Assembly: GCA_019116885.1 (NCBI GenBank)
Contig: DXAU01000051.1
Coordinates: 1 to 55,109 of the forward strand
DNA length: 55,109 nt
Source: Candidatus Mediterraneibacter pullistercoris
Lineage (GTDB): Bacteria; Bacillota; Clostridia; Lachnospirales; Lachnospiraceae
Direction: 5' to 3'
Shown here: positions 7,008 through 15,784 of the stretch, in pieces
How the letters are laid out: every line of letters begins with the position of its first letter
Numbering within the stretch: position 1 is the first letter of the stretch
Notes under the pieces: generated by a model
Databases searched by the model: none
What the model was told of the DNA's origin: nothing
What the model saw: the letters and a program-made list of their open reading frames with translations, nothing else
Position numbers and translations under genes: made by a program

Positions 7008-9251
7008 TTACAGCTTCAGATTTTTGAGCGCCTCTGCAAATGCATTATTGACAGGTTCATTCGCCTCTTTTGCCTGCTTCTTCATATAAGCTGCTACGTC
7101 CCTCTTATTTGCACCTTTTCCTTCTCTTTTCCTGCGCTCCTGAAACGCGGAGAGTTTTTCCTTGTGTCCGCACGAGCAGACGAATCTCTGGGCGTCGCCT
7201 TTTCCGATCAGTTCCATTTTCTTGTGACAGATGGGACAGCGGGCATTCGTACGTCTTGAGATTGTCTCTCTGTGGCCGCATTCGCGATCCTGGCAGACGA
7301 GCATCCTGCCATGCCTGCCGTTTACTTCGAGCATCAGCCTGCCGCATTGAGGACACTTATGGCGTGTTACATTGTCATGCCGGAAAGTTCCTTCTGATTC
7401 TTTGATTTCCCGGATCAGGGATCTTGTATAATCCTCGATCTCTGTCATGAACTCTTTGGCAGACTCTTTTCCCTGTGCGATAGATTTAAGGCGCGTCTCC
7501 CACTGTGCAGTAAGTTCGGGGCTTTTCAGGTCCGGAGGCACGAGAGAGAGGAGCTGGCGTCCTTTGGATGTGATATGAAGCTCACGCCCTTTCTTCTCCA
7601 TCAGAAAACTTCCCAGAAGTTTTTCGATGATATCGGCCCGTGTCGCTACCGTGCCAAGTCCGCCTGTTTCACCGAGCGTGCGGGCCAGAGTACGGTCTTT
7701 ATGCTGCATGTAGCGGACAGGGTCTTCCATGGCGGCGATCAGCGTGCCCTCTGTAAAGTGAGCGGGCGGCGTTGTCCTGCCCTCTGTTACAGACAGGGAA
7801 GAGACAGTGAGAAGATCACCTGTTTTCAAATCTGCGAGTATCTTCTCGGACTGTACGCCTGTGCTGTCCGGTGGAACAGATAATGCGCCTGAAATTCCGG
7901 CAGCTCCGCCTTTCCAGTCCGTTTCTTCGTCAATATCCTGCCATCCGGCGTCGTAGATCTCCCTCCATCCGGCTTTCCTGACAACGGAGGATCTTGCGTG
8001 GAATGTCTCCTGGCCGAGCATACCTGTGACACTGATATCCTCATATTCGCATGCCGGTGACAGTACAGCGAGGAAACGCCGGACGACCATATCGTAGATC
8101 TTTCGCTCATCATTTGTCATATGTTCCAGCACAACGAACTGCTCCGTCGGTATGATGGCGTGGTGGTCGGATACTCTGGCGTCATCTACAAAGGAGCTGT
8201 TCGCCGCGATATCCTGCCGGGAGAGGCGGGCTGCGGTCTTCCGGTAAGGACCTGTTGCACATGCGTCCAGCCGCTCTTTGAGCGTTCCGGTCATATCGCT
8301 TGTGAGATACCGGGAATCTGTGCGCGGATAGGTGAGCACTTTGTGTTCTTCATACAGGCGCTGAAGGATATTTAATGTCATTCTGGCTGAGAAACCGAAA
8401 CGCTGGTCAGCTTCTCTTTGCAGGGTGGTGAGGTCGTACAGAGCCGGCGGGAATGATCTTTTGGATTTTCGTTTTACTTCTGTGATGTGCATCTGCTTTT
8501 CCGCCGTGCGGCAGATGTTCCGGATTCTTCCCTCGTCAAAGGAGTGTCCGGAACCGGACTTCGCGTCAGACCATGTAAATACAGCTCCGCCGGCTAAGGC
8601 TTTCAGACCATAATAAGTTCTGGGAGTAAAGTTTTTGATTTCATCTTCCCGGGCCGCTATCATGGCAAGCGTAGGTGTCTGTACCCGTCCGCAGGAGAGC
8701 TGGGCGTTATACTTGCAGGTAAGTGCGCGCGTCGCATTGATCCCGACGACCCAGTCTGCCTCTGCACGTGCCTGAGCTGCATGATAGAGGGGCTCAAAGT
8801 CTTTGCCGGGGCGCAGATGCCCGAAACCTTCGCGGATCGCTTTATCTGTCACAGAAGAGATCCAGAGACGCCGGACCGGTTTTCTGCTGCCTGCTTTTTC
8901 CAGAATCCAGCGGGCGACAAGCTCTCCTTCTCTCCCCGCATCAGTGGCGATGATGATATCTGATACATCTTTCCGGAAGATCTGTTCCCTGACAGCCTTA
9001 TACTGACGGGACGTCTGCTTTATGACGACGAGCGCCCATCTGTCCGGCAGCATGGGGAGTGTATCCATGTTCCATGTTTTGTACTGTTCCCCGTACTGTT
9101 CGGGATCTGCCAGCGTCACCAGATGCCCGAGAGCCCATGTGACGATATGATCATTCCCTTCCATATAGGAAGCGTTTTTTTGGCTGCATTTAAGCACGCG
9201 GGCAATATCCCGTGCGACAGAGGGTTTTTCTGCGATGACAAGATGTTTCAT
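7008..9251 (-). CDS. topB: DNA topoisomerase III
   Basis: A 747-residue type IA topoisomerase that relaxes and decatenates DNA by cutting one strand through a 5'-phosphotyrosine. The Toprim domain opens with LVIAEKPSVARDIARVL and continues to the acidic motif ATDAGREGELVARW near residue 110. The clamp carries SCGRVQTPTL, and the catalytic tyrosine is in YPRTDSRYL near residue 310. The C-terminal 100 residues carry two zinc-ribbon modules (CPQCG...CQDREC and CPICH...CSCGH). The longer upstream reading adds 33 residues not found in the family; the ATG at 9251 has GGAG upstream and begins MKHLVIAEKPS. It lies 28 bases after the YitT gene, so they are probably co-transcribed. Confidence 0.95.
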   Translation of the reverse strand: MKHLVIAEKPSVARDIARVLKCSQKNASYMEGNDHIVTWALGHLVTLADPEQYGEQYKTWNMDTLPMLPDRWALVVIKQTSRQYKAVREQIFRKDVSDIIIATDAGREGELVARWILEKAGSRKPVRRLWISSVTDKAIREGFGHLRPGKDFEPLYHAAQARAEADWVVGINATRALTCKYNAQLSCGRVQTPTLAMIAAREDEIKNFTPRTYYGLKALAGGAVFTWSDAKSGSGHSFDEGRIRNICRTAEKQMHITEVKRKSKRSFPPALYDLTTLQREADQRFGFSARMTLNILQRLYEEHKVLTYPRTDSRYLTSDMTGTLKERLDACATGPYRKTAARLSRQDIAANSSFVDDARVSDHHAIIPTEQFVVLEHMTNDERKIYDMVVRRFLAVLSPACEYEDISVTGMLGQETFHARSSVVRKAGWREIYDAGWQDIDEETDWKGGAAGISGALSVPPDSTGVQSEKILADLKTGDLLTVSSLSVTEGRTTPPAHFTEGTLIAAMEDPVRYMQHKDRTLARTLGETGGLGTVATRADIIEKLLGSFLMEKKGRELHITSKGRQLLSLVPPDLKSPELTAQWETRLKSIAQGKESAKEFMTEIEDYTRSLIREIKESEGTFRHDNVTRHKCPQCGRLMLEVNGRHGRMLVCQDRECGHRETISRRTNARCPICHKKMELIGKGDAQRFVCSCGHKEKLSAFQERRKREGKGANKRDVAAYMKKQAKEANEPVNNAFAEALKNLKL

Positions 9252-9279
9252 ATGGTTTTTCTCCGTTTCATTTTCTGTT

Positions 9280-10122
9280 CTAAACACTGTGGAATCCTTT
9301 GCCGATGATCTCGCTCGTATTTGAAATAAGTATGAACGCCTCGGGATCATTCTGCCGGATATAGTTTCTGAGACGTACTGCCTGTACGCGGTTTAAAGCT
9401 GTGAATATGATATATTTGTCCTTTCCGGAATATGCGCCTTTTGCATGACATACACTGGCGCTTCTGCCCAGGGTATGTACGATGAAATCACAGATTGGTT
9501 CCGGTGAGTCGCATACTACATTAAAATATTTTGACAGATTAAAACTTTCGATAAATGTATCGATCATAAAGGAACGTATCGCAAGACCAAGGAGGGAGTA
9601 AAGCCCGGTCTCTATATCAAAAATGAAAAAACCTGCGGCAGTGATCAGGGCGTCCGATATTATGAGAGCGCGCCCGATATCAAAACTGGAATATTTCTTC
9701 AGTATCATGGCAATGATATCTGTGCCCCCGCTGGAGGCCCCGATGTTAAAGAGAATAGCAGAACCAAGCGCAGGCAGCGCAATGGCGAAGCACAGCTCCA
9801 GCATGGGCTGCTCAGTAAACGGCCCGGACATAGGCCAGATCCTTTCCATCGCAGAAAGGGCAACAGAGAGAAGGATACTGCAGTATGCAGTCTTTGCGGC
9901 AAATTTTTTCCCGAGAACGATCAGTCCGATGAGCAGCAGGAGCATACTCATGATAAGGTTGAAGTCTCCCGCAGATACAAGGCCGGTCTTTGCCACAAGC
10001 ACAGCAAGGCCGGTGATTCCGCCGAATGTGAAATTATTCGTGAATTTGAAAAAATAAGTGCCGAATGAAATAAGAAGTGTGCTGAATGTCAGCATAAAAA
10101 AATATTGAAATTTGTCCTTCAT
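9280..10122 (-). CDS. YitT family membrane protein (DUF161/DUF2179)
   Basis: A 280-residue protein with five or six membrane segments in the first 190 residues (family signatures FGGITGLAVL near 32 and GASSGGTDIIAMI near 128). A soluble C-terminal DUF2179 domain follows (KGAYSGKDKYIIFTALNR, near 222). The family is common in Firmicutes and is suspected to be a transporter, but substrates are not established. The RBS (CGGAGAAAAAAG) is almost identical to that of topB downstream. A -35/-10 pair on this strand lies at 10201-10229. Confidence 0.9.
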   Translation of the reverse strand: MKDKFQYFFMLTFSTLLISFGTYFFKFTNNFTFGGITGLAVLVAKTGLVSAGDFNLIMSMLLLLIGLIVLGKKFAAKTAYCSILLSVALSAMERIWPMSGPFTEQPMLELCFAIALPALGSAILFNIGASSGGTDIIAMILKKYSSFDIGRALIISDALITAAGFFIFDIETGLYSLLGLAIRSFMIDTFIESFNLSKYFNVVCDSPEPICDFIVHTLGRSASVCHAKGAYSGKDKYIIFTALNRVQAVRLRNYIRQNDPEAFILISNTSEIIGKGFHSV

Positions 10123-10200
10123 CTTTTTTCTCCGTTTCTCTTTCTTTCGCGGATATCTCGGAGTTCTTTGTGAAAGAACGTACCTTGAGTCTCTACCCGA

Positions 10201-10229
10201 ATTGTAATCTCTGGAAGATAAAAAGTCAA
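10201..10229 (-). promoter_or_regulatory. Sigma-A promoter for yitT-topB
   Basis: On the minus strand TTGACT (plus 10224-10229) and TACAAT (plus 10201-10206) are 17 bases apart. The transcript leader of about 70 bases contains a small hairpin (GTTCTTT / AAAGAAC, 10163-10179). Confidence 0.7.
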
Positions 10230-10341
10230 TGCATCAAGCTGACAGCCCGCGGAGATAATAAGCCTCTGAAAGCAGATGCTATTTTCACGAAAAGACAGGC
10301 GTTATCAGTATCAGAAAAGACTGAAAGGGAGGACAGGAGAG

Positions 10342-11322
10342 ATGGAGAGACAGTTACCGATCCGTGATATATATGCAAGAGAGATTCTTGACGCAAGAGG
10401 CTGTTCCGCAGTGGAAGTAGAGATCCTTGCAGGAGAGGACATTATCGGGACAGCGGCTGTGTCACTGCTGTCTTCCTGCGGTGAGGAGAGAACCGGAAGT
10501 GAGGACGCGGCCCATGCGATCGAAAACATTAACTGCCATATCGCACAGATACTCATTGGAAAGAACATTTTCGATCAGGAAGAGATCGACAGTGAGACAG
10601 TCAGGCTGGACGGAACTATGGATAAACATGTGCTGGGCGGCGAGATCATCCTGGGAGTCTCGGCAGCAGCGGCCAGGACAGCGGCGGGAGCTCTTGGGAT
10701 ACCTTTGTATCGATATCTTGGCGGAGCGCAGGCAAACAGGATGCCAGTGCCTGTAGTTGAGATCATGACCAGCGTCCCGTGTGCAGAAACTGTGCCTGAT
10801 ATCCAGGGAGCTGTGATTGTTCCAGCGGCTAAAAGTCCATTTCATGATCAGCTTTGGGCATGTTCACGGGTGTATCATGAGATCGGACACATATTAAGAT
10901 CCAGGGGGCCGGCCCAAATGCGGGATCAGGAGAGCGGCCCTGAGTCCGGACTCAGAGATGAGGAAGAGATTCTGCGTGTGATAAGGGATGCGGCAGAACG
11001 GACAGGGTATCGCCTGGGCGAAGATATGATGGCTGCTCTGGATGGAGAGGAATCCGGGTGGTACGATGCGGTACGTGTTGATATCGGACTGTCAGGGACT
11101 CTGACAGAAATTTTCGCAGTGGTAAAAAAAGCGAGAGAAGCAGGACGTCTTATCGAAATATCGCACAGTGGAAACCGGACCGCAGATACTCTGGTATCAG
11201 ATATCGCTGTAGCTTCCTGTGCAGCTTATATCCGGGCAGGCTCACTGTGCGGTATGGAACATGCAGAACGATACAACCGGCTCCTGAGGATAGAAGAGCA
11301 GATTGGCAGAGAAATAAGTTGA
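10342..11322 (+). CDS. Degenerate, shortened enolase paralogue
   Basis: A 326-residue protein related to enolase (normally about 430). The N-terminal domain is clear (IRDIYAREILDARGCSAVEV; LDGTMDKHVLGGEIILGVSAA; IPLYRYLGG), as is the C-terminal end (SGTLTEIFAVVKKAREAGR, then a YNRLLRIEEQIG tail). The mobile catalytic SGAST loop is replaced by LLSSCGEERTG. The central part of the barrel that normally supplies the three Mg ligands and the catalytic Glu and Lys is largely missing, and the usual KVNQIGTL reads RVDIGLSGTL. It is therefore unlikely to be a working 2-phosphoglycerate dehydratase. The ATG at 10342 follows GGAGGACAGGAG. The divergent yitT gene shares the upstream region. Confidence 0.85.
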   Translation: MERQLPIRDIYAREILDARGCSAVEVEILAGEDIIGTAAVSLLSSCGEERTGSEDAAHAIENINCHIAQILIGKNIFDQEEIDSETVRLDGTMDKHVLGGEIILGVSAAAARTAAGALGIPLYRYLGGAQANRMPVPVVEIMTSVPCAETVPDIQGAVIVPAAKSPFHDQLWACSRVYHEIGHILRSRGPAQMRDQESGPESGLRDEEEILRVIRDAAERTGYRLGEDMMAALDGEESGWYDAVRVDIGLSGTLTEIFAVVKKAREAGRLIEISHSGNRTADTLVSDIAVASCAAYIRAGSLCGMEHAERYNRLLRIEEQIGREIS

Positions 11323-11347
11323 CAAAATTATCTGTCTCCCATATGAT
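11319..11347 (+). promoter_or_regulatory. Consensus promoter for the PH-domain operon
   Basis: TTGACA at 11319-11324 overlaps the stop codon of the enolase-like gene; TATGAT at 11342-11347 follows after 17 bases. Predicted start near 11354, inside the palindrome at 11336-11379. Confidence 0.85.
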
Positions 11348-11379
11348 TGTATCAAATGTTTAATACAATCATATGGGAG
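11336..11379. promoter_or_regulatory. 44-bp near-perfect palindrome over -10 and RBS
   Basis: CTCCCATATGATTGTAT (11336-11352) is the exact reverse complement of ATACAATCATATGGGAG (11363-11379). After one C/A mismatch the dyad resumes for three more pairs. The left arm contains the -10 and the right arm contains the GGGAG ribosome binding site of the gene at 11391. It could be an operator, or an RBS-masking hairpin present only in read-through mRNA. Confidence 0.75.
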
Positions 11380-11390
11380 GTATTATTAGC

Positions 11391-11930
11391 ATGCATGAAA
11401 CCACAACATACGAGAAACTTTCAAAACGAGCTCTGTATTGTATGTATGCGGCAGGAATCATTACAGGCGTGATTGTCCTTGCCGTTATCGGGGCGGTCAG
11501 CTGGTTCTGGATAATTCCGGAAGATATCGAGGTGGGAAAAGGGATCGCTCTTGCACTGGCGGTACTGACGCTCATTGATGTGTTTCTAAGTCCGTATTTC
11601 AGATATCACAGATACCGTTACAGCATTAATGACAAATGTATCGATATCATCGAAGGATACATTTTTGTAAAGCGAAATATTGTGCCGATTGAACGCCTGC
11701 ATAAGCTGCAGACGAAAAAAGGACCGATCGATCAGATCTTCCACGTGGCGAAAGTAGTCGTGACGACCGGCGGCGGAGACGTGACGCTGTCGTTTATTGA
11801 AGAAGAGAAAGCAGAACATATTGCGGACAGACTCAGGAAGAGGGTTAACGAGATCGCAGCCGCGCAGCGTGAAGCTCAGATAAAAGGAAAGATGCAGACG
11901 GAGCAGGAGCAGCCGGACGGGAGAGGATGA
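11391..11930 (+). CDS. PH domain-containing membrane protein (YdbS-like)
   Basis: A 179-residue protein with two membrane helices near residues 20-70 followed by one bacterial PH domain (bPH2). The domain shows RYSINDKCIDIIEGYIFVKR, the IVPIERLHKLQTKKGPIDQI core and VVVTTGGGDVTLSF. It resembles B. subtilis YdbS, which works with YdbT in protecting against certain antimicrobial peptides; that role is known for the family, not shown here. The ATG at 11391 is chosen over 11373 because GGGAGG lies about 10 bases before it. The partner gene starts 7 bases after the stop. Confidence 0.85.
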   Translation: MHETTTYEKLSKRALYCMYAAGIITGVIVLAVIGAVSWFWIIPEDIEVGKGIALALAVLTLIDVFLSPYFRYHRYRYSINDKCIDIIEGYIFVKRNIVPIERLHKLQTKKGPIDQIFHVAKVVVTTGGGDVTLSFIEEEKAEHIADRLRKRVNEIAAAQREAQIKGKMQTEQEQPDGRG

Positions 11931-11937
11931 AACTAAG

Positions 11938-13485
11938 ATGAATAAGAAAAATACAGGGCGGGAGAGAAAGTTCCGCAACCATATATCTATTATTCTGGAA
12001 CAGACAGGAGCTGCGGCCGCAGCTCTTGCCGTACTCGTCATTACAGCGCTTTTTCAGAATATGGACGAGATTTCCGACACAGATCTTTCTTTTATCACAG
12101 GAAAGGGGTTTTTGATCTTTCTTGGGGTGGCGGCCATTCTGGCAGTCAGCCTGATCAGCCAGGTGCTCATCTGGGCAAGAACCTACATATCTATAGAAGA
12201 AAATGCCATTGTGATAGAGAAAGGCAGGATCAATAAAAAGAAAAATACAATCGGCATACATAATATTTCCAATATTAACCTGGAACAGAATATTTTTGAG
12301 ATGCTGTTCGGGACATGTAAAGTCAAGCTGGACACAAACAGCCTGTCCACGGCAGATAGTACGGATGTAAAGATCGTGCTCAAAAAGCCGGATGCGCTTT
12401 GGTTCCAGCAGGAGATCACGAGGATACTGGAGACATACAGTGAGACAGGCACAGCGGCCGGGACATGCGGGGCCGGGCCGGAATACAGATCTTCCCCGGA
12501 TGCAGATGAAACCCTAGATACAGGCGGTGATTATGATGTTCGTGCTGACATTGGAGATATTTTTCAGCATGGCGCATTTTCTGTCAATCTGATATCTGTA
12601 TTCGTCTTCCTGCTTGCGCTTGTGGGAACTGTCATCAGTGCGGCTGAGATGCTAGGGCACGCTGACCTGATGAAGTCCGTGACAGGAGCGGCTGCCGGGA
12701 TACTCGTAGCAGCTTTTATTGTTGTGTCAACATTGTGGGATACGGTAAAGGATTTTGTGAGATATTTCGGATTCCGGGCAAAACGCCGTGGAGACAAGAT
12801 CCGTATCAGATATGGGTTTTTTAAAAAAGTAGAGTATACGATCCCTGTAGATAAGATACAGGCACTGATCGTGCGGCAGTCTTTTCTTGCCAGAATCGGC
12901 CGGCGCTATATGGCTGAGATCGTCAATGTAGGAATGGGTGACGACAAGGAAGAACGAAACTCTTTTCTCGTGCTCTACTGTACAGAAGCTGAACTCAGGA
13001 AACGGCTCCATATCCTGCTCCCGGAGTTTGAGCTTTCTGCGGAACAAAAGACAGATCCGCTTCCGGCATCTGTGTGGGCGGCATGGGCGTTTCCGGCAGC
13101 GGTATGGACGATCTGTGTGGGAGCAGCAGCCGTTTTGTTTAATGAGCTGACAGGCGGGGAGTTCCGGACGCATGTGCTGGCCGGGGCGGCAGCTCTGATC
13201 CTCCTTCCGCTTCTTGTACTGGTCTTGAAATACCGGACAGCCGGAATGGGAGCAGATGAGAGATTCCTGAAGCTCGTCCGGGGATATTTCGCAAAGCAGT
13301 ATCTTTCGGTACGATACTGTGATATCCAGTACGCGGAGTTTTCACAGAACATTATCGCCCGGGCATGCGGGCTGAAGAAAGGGGAGATACATCTGCTGGC
13401 ATCCTCGGCAAACACTGTCCATACGATACCCTATTTCAGGGGAGATAAAGATGAACTGATCAAAAAAGAGATGCTCAGGTACTGA
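11938..13485 (+). CDS. PH domain-containing membrane protein (YdbT-like)
   Basis: A 515-residue partner of the preceding gene. It has paired membrane helices near residues 25-80, 215-260 and 380-425, each followed by a bPH2 domain. The first shows YISIEENAIVIEKGRINKKK; the second IRIRYGFFKKVEYTIPVDKI with ALIVRQSFLARIGRRYMAEI; the third a shorter FLKLVRGYFAKQY version. The long-plus-short pairing is the usual YdbT/YdbS arrangement. An Asp/Glu-rich, poorly conserved stretch near 165-205 separates the first and second units. A role in envelope stress or bacteriocin tolerance is inferred from the family. Confidence 0.85.
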   Translation: MNKKNTGRERKFRNHISIILEQTGAAAAALAVLVITALFQNMDEISDTDLSFITGKGFLIFLGVAAILAVSLISQVLIWARTYISIEENAIVIEKGRINKKKNTIGIHNISNINLEQNIFEMLFGTCKVKLDTNSLSTADSTDVKIVLKKPDALWFQQEITRILETYSETGTAAGTCGAGPEYRSSPDADETLDTGGDYDVRADIGDIFQHGAFSVNLISVFVFLLALVGTVISAAEMLGHADLMKSVTGAAAGILVAAFIVVSTLWDTVKDFVRYFGFRAKRRGDKIRIRYGFFKKVEYTIPVDKIQALIVRQSFLARIGRRYMAEIVNVGMGDDKEERNSFLVLYCTEAELRKRLHILLPEFELSAEQKTDPLPASVWAAWAFPAAVWTICVGAAAVLFNELTGGEFRTHVLAGAAALILLPLLVLVLKYRTAGMGADERFLKLVRGYFAKQYLSVRYCDIQYAEFSQNIIARACGLKKGEIHLLASSANTVHTIPYFRGDKDELIKKEMLRY

Positions 13486-13504
13486 CTCAAATAGTTTTCC
13501 GACC

Positions 13505-13533
13505 TTGCTATCAGTTCTAAAAATTGTTATACT
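13505..13533 (+). promoter_or_regulatory. Sigma-A promoter for aroK-yqeG
   Basis: TTGCTA at 13505-13510 and TATACT at 13528-13533 are 17 bases apart, about 90 bases before the ATG at 13624. Confidence 0.65.
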
Positions 13534-13623
13534 GTAACAGTTGGATTTGCTTTAGTGATATAGAAATTCAGGATACGATAAAGGGTTGAAAACTGACTGT
13601 AGAGCAACCAGGGAGGAAAATAC

Positions 13624-14409
13624 ATGAATGACTTGGAAATGTACCGGGAGCAGCTTGCGCTCTGCGATGATAAGATCATAGACGCTCTCGTGGAGCGGAA
13701 CAGCATCATCGAGAAGATCATGGCTTACAAAGAGAAGTATGGTATGCCGATCCTTCAGCCGGCACAGGAGGAGAAGCAGCAGAGACAGCTTGATGAAAAA
13801 CTTAAGAATAATAAATACCAGTCCGAGATCCAGGACGTGTTCCGGCGGATACTCAGGAACAGCAAACGGATTCAGGCGAGAAAGCTGTTTCCATACAATA
13901 TTGTGCTCATCGGCTTTATGGGGGCCGGGAAATCTACAATTTCAGATTATCTCAGTATGGTGTTTGACATGAGACTGGTGGAGATGGACCAGGAAATCTC
14001 CGAACGCCAGGAGATGAGCATCCCGGATATTTTTGCGACATATGGGGAAGAGTACTTCCGCAATCTGGAGACAGAACTGTTAAGAGAACTTCAGACCGGC
14101 AGCAACTGCATCATATCGTGCGGCGGCGGCGCGGCCCTGCGCGAGGAAAATGTTGTGGAGATGAAGAAAAACGGAAGAGTGGTCCTTCTTACTGCAAGTC
14201 CGGAAACAATATACGAGCGTGTCAAGGACAGCAAGGACAGACCGCTGCTGGAGGGGAATAATAACGTAGATTTTATCGCGGATCTTATGGAGAAGAGACG
14301 GGAGAAATACGAAGCAGCGGCGGATGTTGTGATACAAACGGACAATAAGACGATACTTCAGATATGCGAAGAACTGATAACCAGATTGATGGAGTTGGAT
14401 AAGAGATAA
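13624..14409 (+). CDS. aroK: Chorismate mutase-like / shikimate kinase fusion
   Basis: A 261-residue bifunctional-looking protein. Residues 1-88 form an AroQ-type helical chorismate mutase domain. Residues about 92-261 are shikimate kinase, with the P-loop GFMGAGKST near 98, the shikimate-binding DQEISERQ and RNLETELL, and CGGGAALR. The kinase phosphorylates shikimate in the common aromatic pathway. The mutase domain keeps the first Arg, the helix-1 Arg, the Lys and the C-terminal Ser/Gln positions. However, where E. coli has RDIDRERD it reads LQPAQEEK, losing the Asp and Arg active-site residues while keeping Glu, so its activity is doubtful. RBS GGGAGG lies upstream. The stop overlaps the next start by one base. 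Confidence 0.88.
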   Translation: MNDLEMYREQLALCDDKIIDALVERNSIIEKIMAYKEKYGMPILQPAQEEKQQRQLDEKLKNNKYQSEIQDVFRRILRNSKRIQARKLFPYNIVLIGFMGAGKSTISDYLSMVFDMRLVEMDQEISERQEMSIPDIFATYGEEYFRNLETELLRELQTGSNCIISCGGGAALREENVVEMKKNGRVVLLTASPETIYERVKDSKDRPLLEGNNNVDFIADLMEKRREKYEAAADVVIQTDNKTILQICEELITRLMELDKR

Positions 14410-14918
14410 TGTTTGAGCGTTTTTTCCCGGATGAATATGTAGCTTCAACCTATGTCATCCCTTTTGAAAAATTGTATGAACAAGGATACAGAGGAGTCAT
14501 TTTTGATATCGATAATACCCTCGTGCCTCATGGCGCGCCTGCGGACGAGCGCGCGAAAAAACTGTTCCGGAGACTTGAAGATATCGGGTTTCGTTCCTGC
14601 CTGATCTCGAATAATCAGGAACCGCGTGTGAAGATGTTCAATCAGGATATCGGTACAAATTATATCTTTAATGCGCATAAACCTTCGACAAAAAACTATA
14701 TCAGGGCAATGGAAATTATGGGGACTGGCCGTACAGATACGGTTTTTGTAGGAGACCAGCTCTTCACGGACGTCTGGGGAGCCAGGCGTACCGGGATACA
14801 CAGCATCCTTGTGAAACCGATCCATCCCAGGGAGGAGATACAGATTGTACTCAAAAGGCGTATCGAGAAGATCGTCCTCCATTTCTATAAAAAAAGATTG
14901 AAAAAGCAAGGAAATTAG
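14409..14918 (+). CDS. YqeG family HAD-type phosphatase
   Basis: A 169-residue HAD hydrolase of the YqeG branch. Motif I is VIFDIDNTLVPHG (nucleophile Asp near residue 34), motif II ISNNQEPRV, a Lys in HKPSTKNYI, and motif III VGDQLFTDVWGARRTGI. YqeG proteins are phosphatases (phosphatidylglycerophosphatase-like in some lineages), but the substrate here is not determined. It starts one base inside the stop of the mutase/kinase gene, so it is translationally coupled to it. The C terminus is basic (KKRLKKQGN). Confidence 0.9.
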   Translation: MFERFFPDEYVASTYVIPFEKLYEQGYRGVIFDIDNTLVPHGAPADERAKKLFRRLEDIGFRSCLISNNQEPRVKMFNQDIGTNYIFNAHKPSTKNYIRAMEIMGTGRTDTVFVGDQLFTDVWGARRTGIHSILVKPIHPREEIQIVLKRRIEKIVLHFYKKRLKKQGN

Positions 14919-14974
14919 TATAGAATTATTAAATGGAGTGCCGGTAAGGCGCGCAAATCGAAGGAGGAAGATAA

Positions 14975-15532
14975 ATGGTCGCAGCAGGAGATTTTAAAAA
15001 TGGCATTACCGTTGAGATTGACGGGAATATTTATCAGATTTTGGAATTCCAGCACGTAAAACCGGGAAAGGGAGCAGCGTTTGTCAGAACAAAGCTGAAA
15101 AATATCATCAGTGGCGGCGTAGTGGAGAAGACATTCCGCCCTACTGAGAAATTCGAGAATGCACATATCGACAGAAAGGATATGCAGTACCTCTATAAAG
15201 ACGGAGATCTGTATAATTTCATGGATGTTGAGACATATGATCAGATTGCACTTGACTCTGAGGTTGTCGGAGACGCTCTTAAATTCGTCAAAGAAAACGA
15301 GACAGTCAAGATCTGTTCCCACAAGGGAAATGTCTTTTCCGTAGAGCCGCCGCTTTTTGTGGAACTGGCGATCACAGAGACAGAGCCGGGATTTAAGGGA
15401 GATACTGCACAGGGAGCTACAAAGCCGGCAACTGTAGAGACGGGCGCTGTCGTTAATGTGCCTCTGTTCTGCGAAACCGGGGATGTACTCAAGATCGACA
15501 CCCGTACAGGAGAGTATCTGTCGAGAGTATAA
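14975..15532 (+). CDS. efp: Translation elongation factor P
   Basis: A 185-residue EF-P, which binds the ribosome between P and E sites and helps synthesis across polyproline stretches. The start [20 protein letters not shown], the modification loop [15 protein letters not shown] (tip Lys near 34) and the C-terminal signature ([20 protein letters not shown]) are all present at full length. RBS AAGGAGGAAG is strong. Its target class is present nearby: the surface protein at 16735-20250 has a Pro-rich (PEEPKK) stretch. Confidence 0.97.
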   Translation: MVAAGDFKNGITVEIDGNIYQILEFQHVKPGKGAAFVRTKLKNIISGGVVEKTFRPTEKFENAHIDRKDMQYLYKDGDLYNFMDVETYDQIALDSEVVGDALKFVKENETVKICSHKGNVFSVEPPLFVELAITETEPGFKGDTAQGATKPATVETGAVVNVPLFCETGDVLKIDTRTGEYLSRV

Positions 15533-15583
15533 CAGGAGAAACCTGAAAGACAGGCTTTCAAATTGCATGAAGGAAAGCAGAGA

Positions 15584-15633
15584 TTCTGCCGTATCAATGA
15601 TCTGACCGGTCACTGATGCGGCAGAACTTTTTG
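15584..15633 (+). terminator. Rho-independent terminator after efp
   Basis: TTCTGCCGTATCA (15584-15596) pairs with TGATGCGGCAGAA (15614-15626) with one G-T wobble, followed by CTTTTTG. The loop contains the small palindrome GACCGGTC. Confidence 0.8.
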
Positions 15634-15647
15634 TGAAATATGCACCA

Positions 15648-15676
15648 TTGCTTTTTAGGGTGTACTCGTCTATAAT
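15648..15676 (+). promoter_or_regulatory. Sigma-A promoter for the DUF5688-adhesin operon
   Basis: TTGCTT at 15648-15653 and a perfect TATAAT at 15671-15676 are 17 bases apart. The 5' UTR of about 100 bases contains one short hairpin (GGTAC / GTACC near 15722-15736). Confidence 0.75.
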
Positions 15677-15784
15677 CAAGATCACATAATATTGTTCATT
15701 TATTTATCTTTAAATCATCAGGGTACATTTCGTACCGGTTTTCTCATTTAATTTAAGATGGACCGCGTTTAAGAAAGGAGAACG

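Noticed and set aside
10170-10341. Frame between yitT and the enolase-like gene
   Set aside because: It overlaps the minus-strand promoter, lacks an RBS and shows no protein-like pattern.
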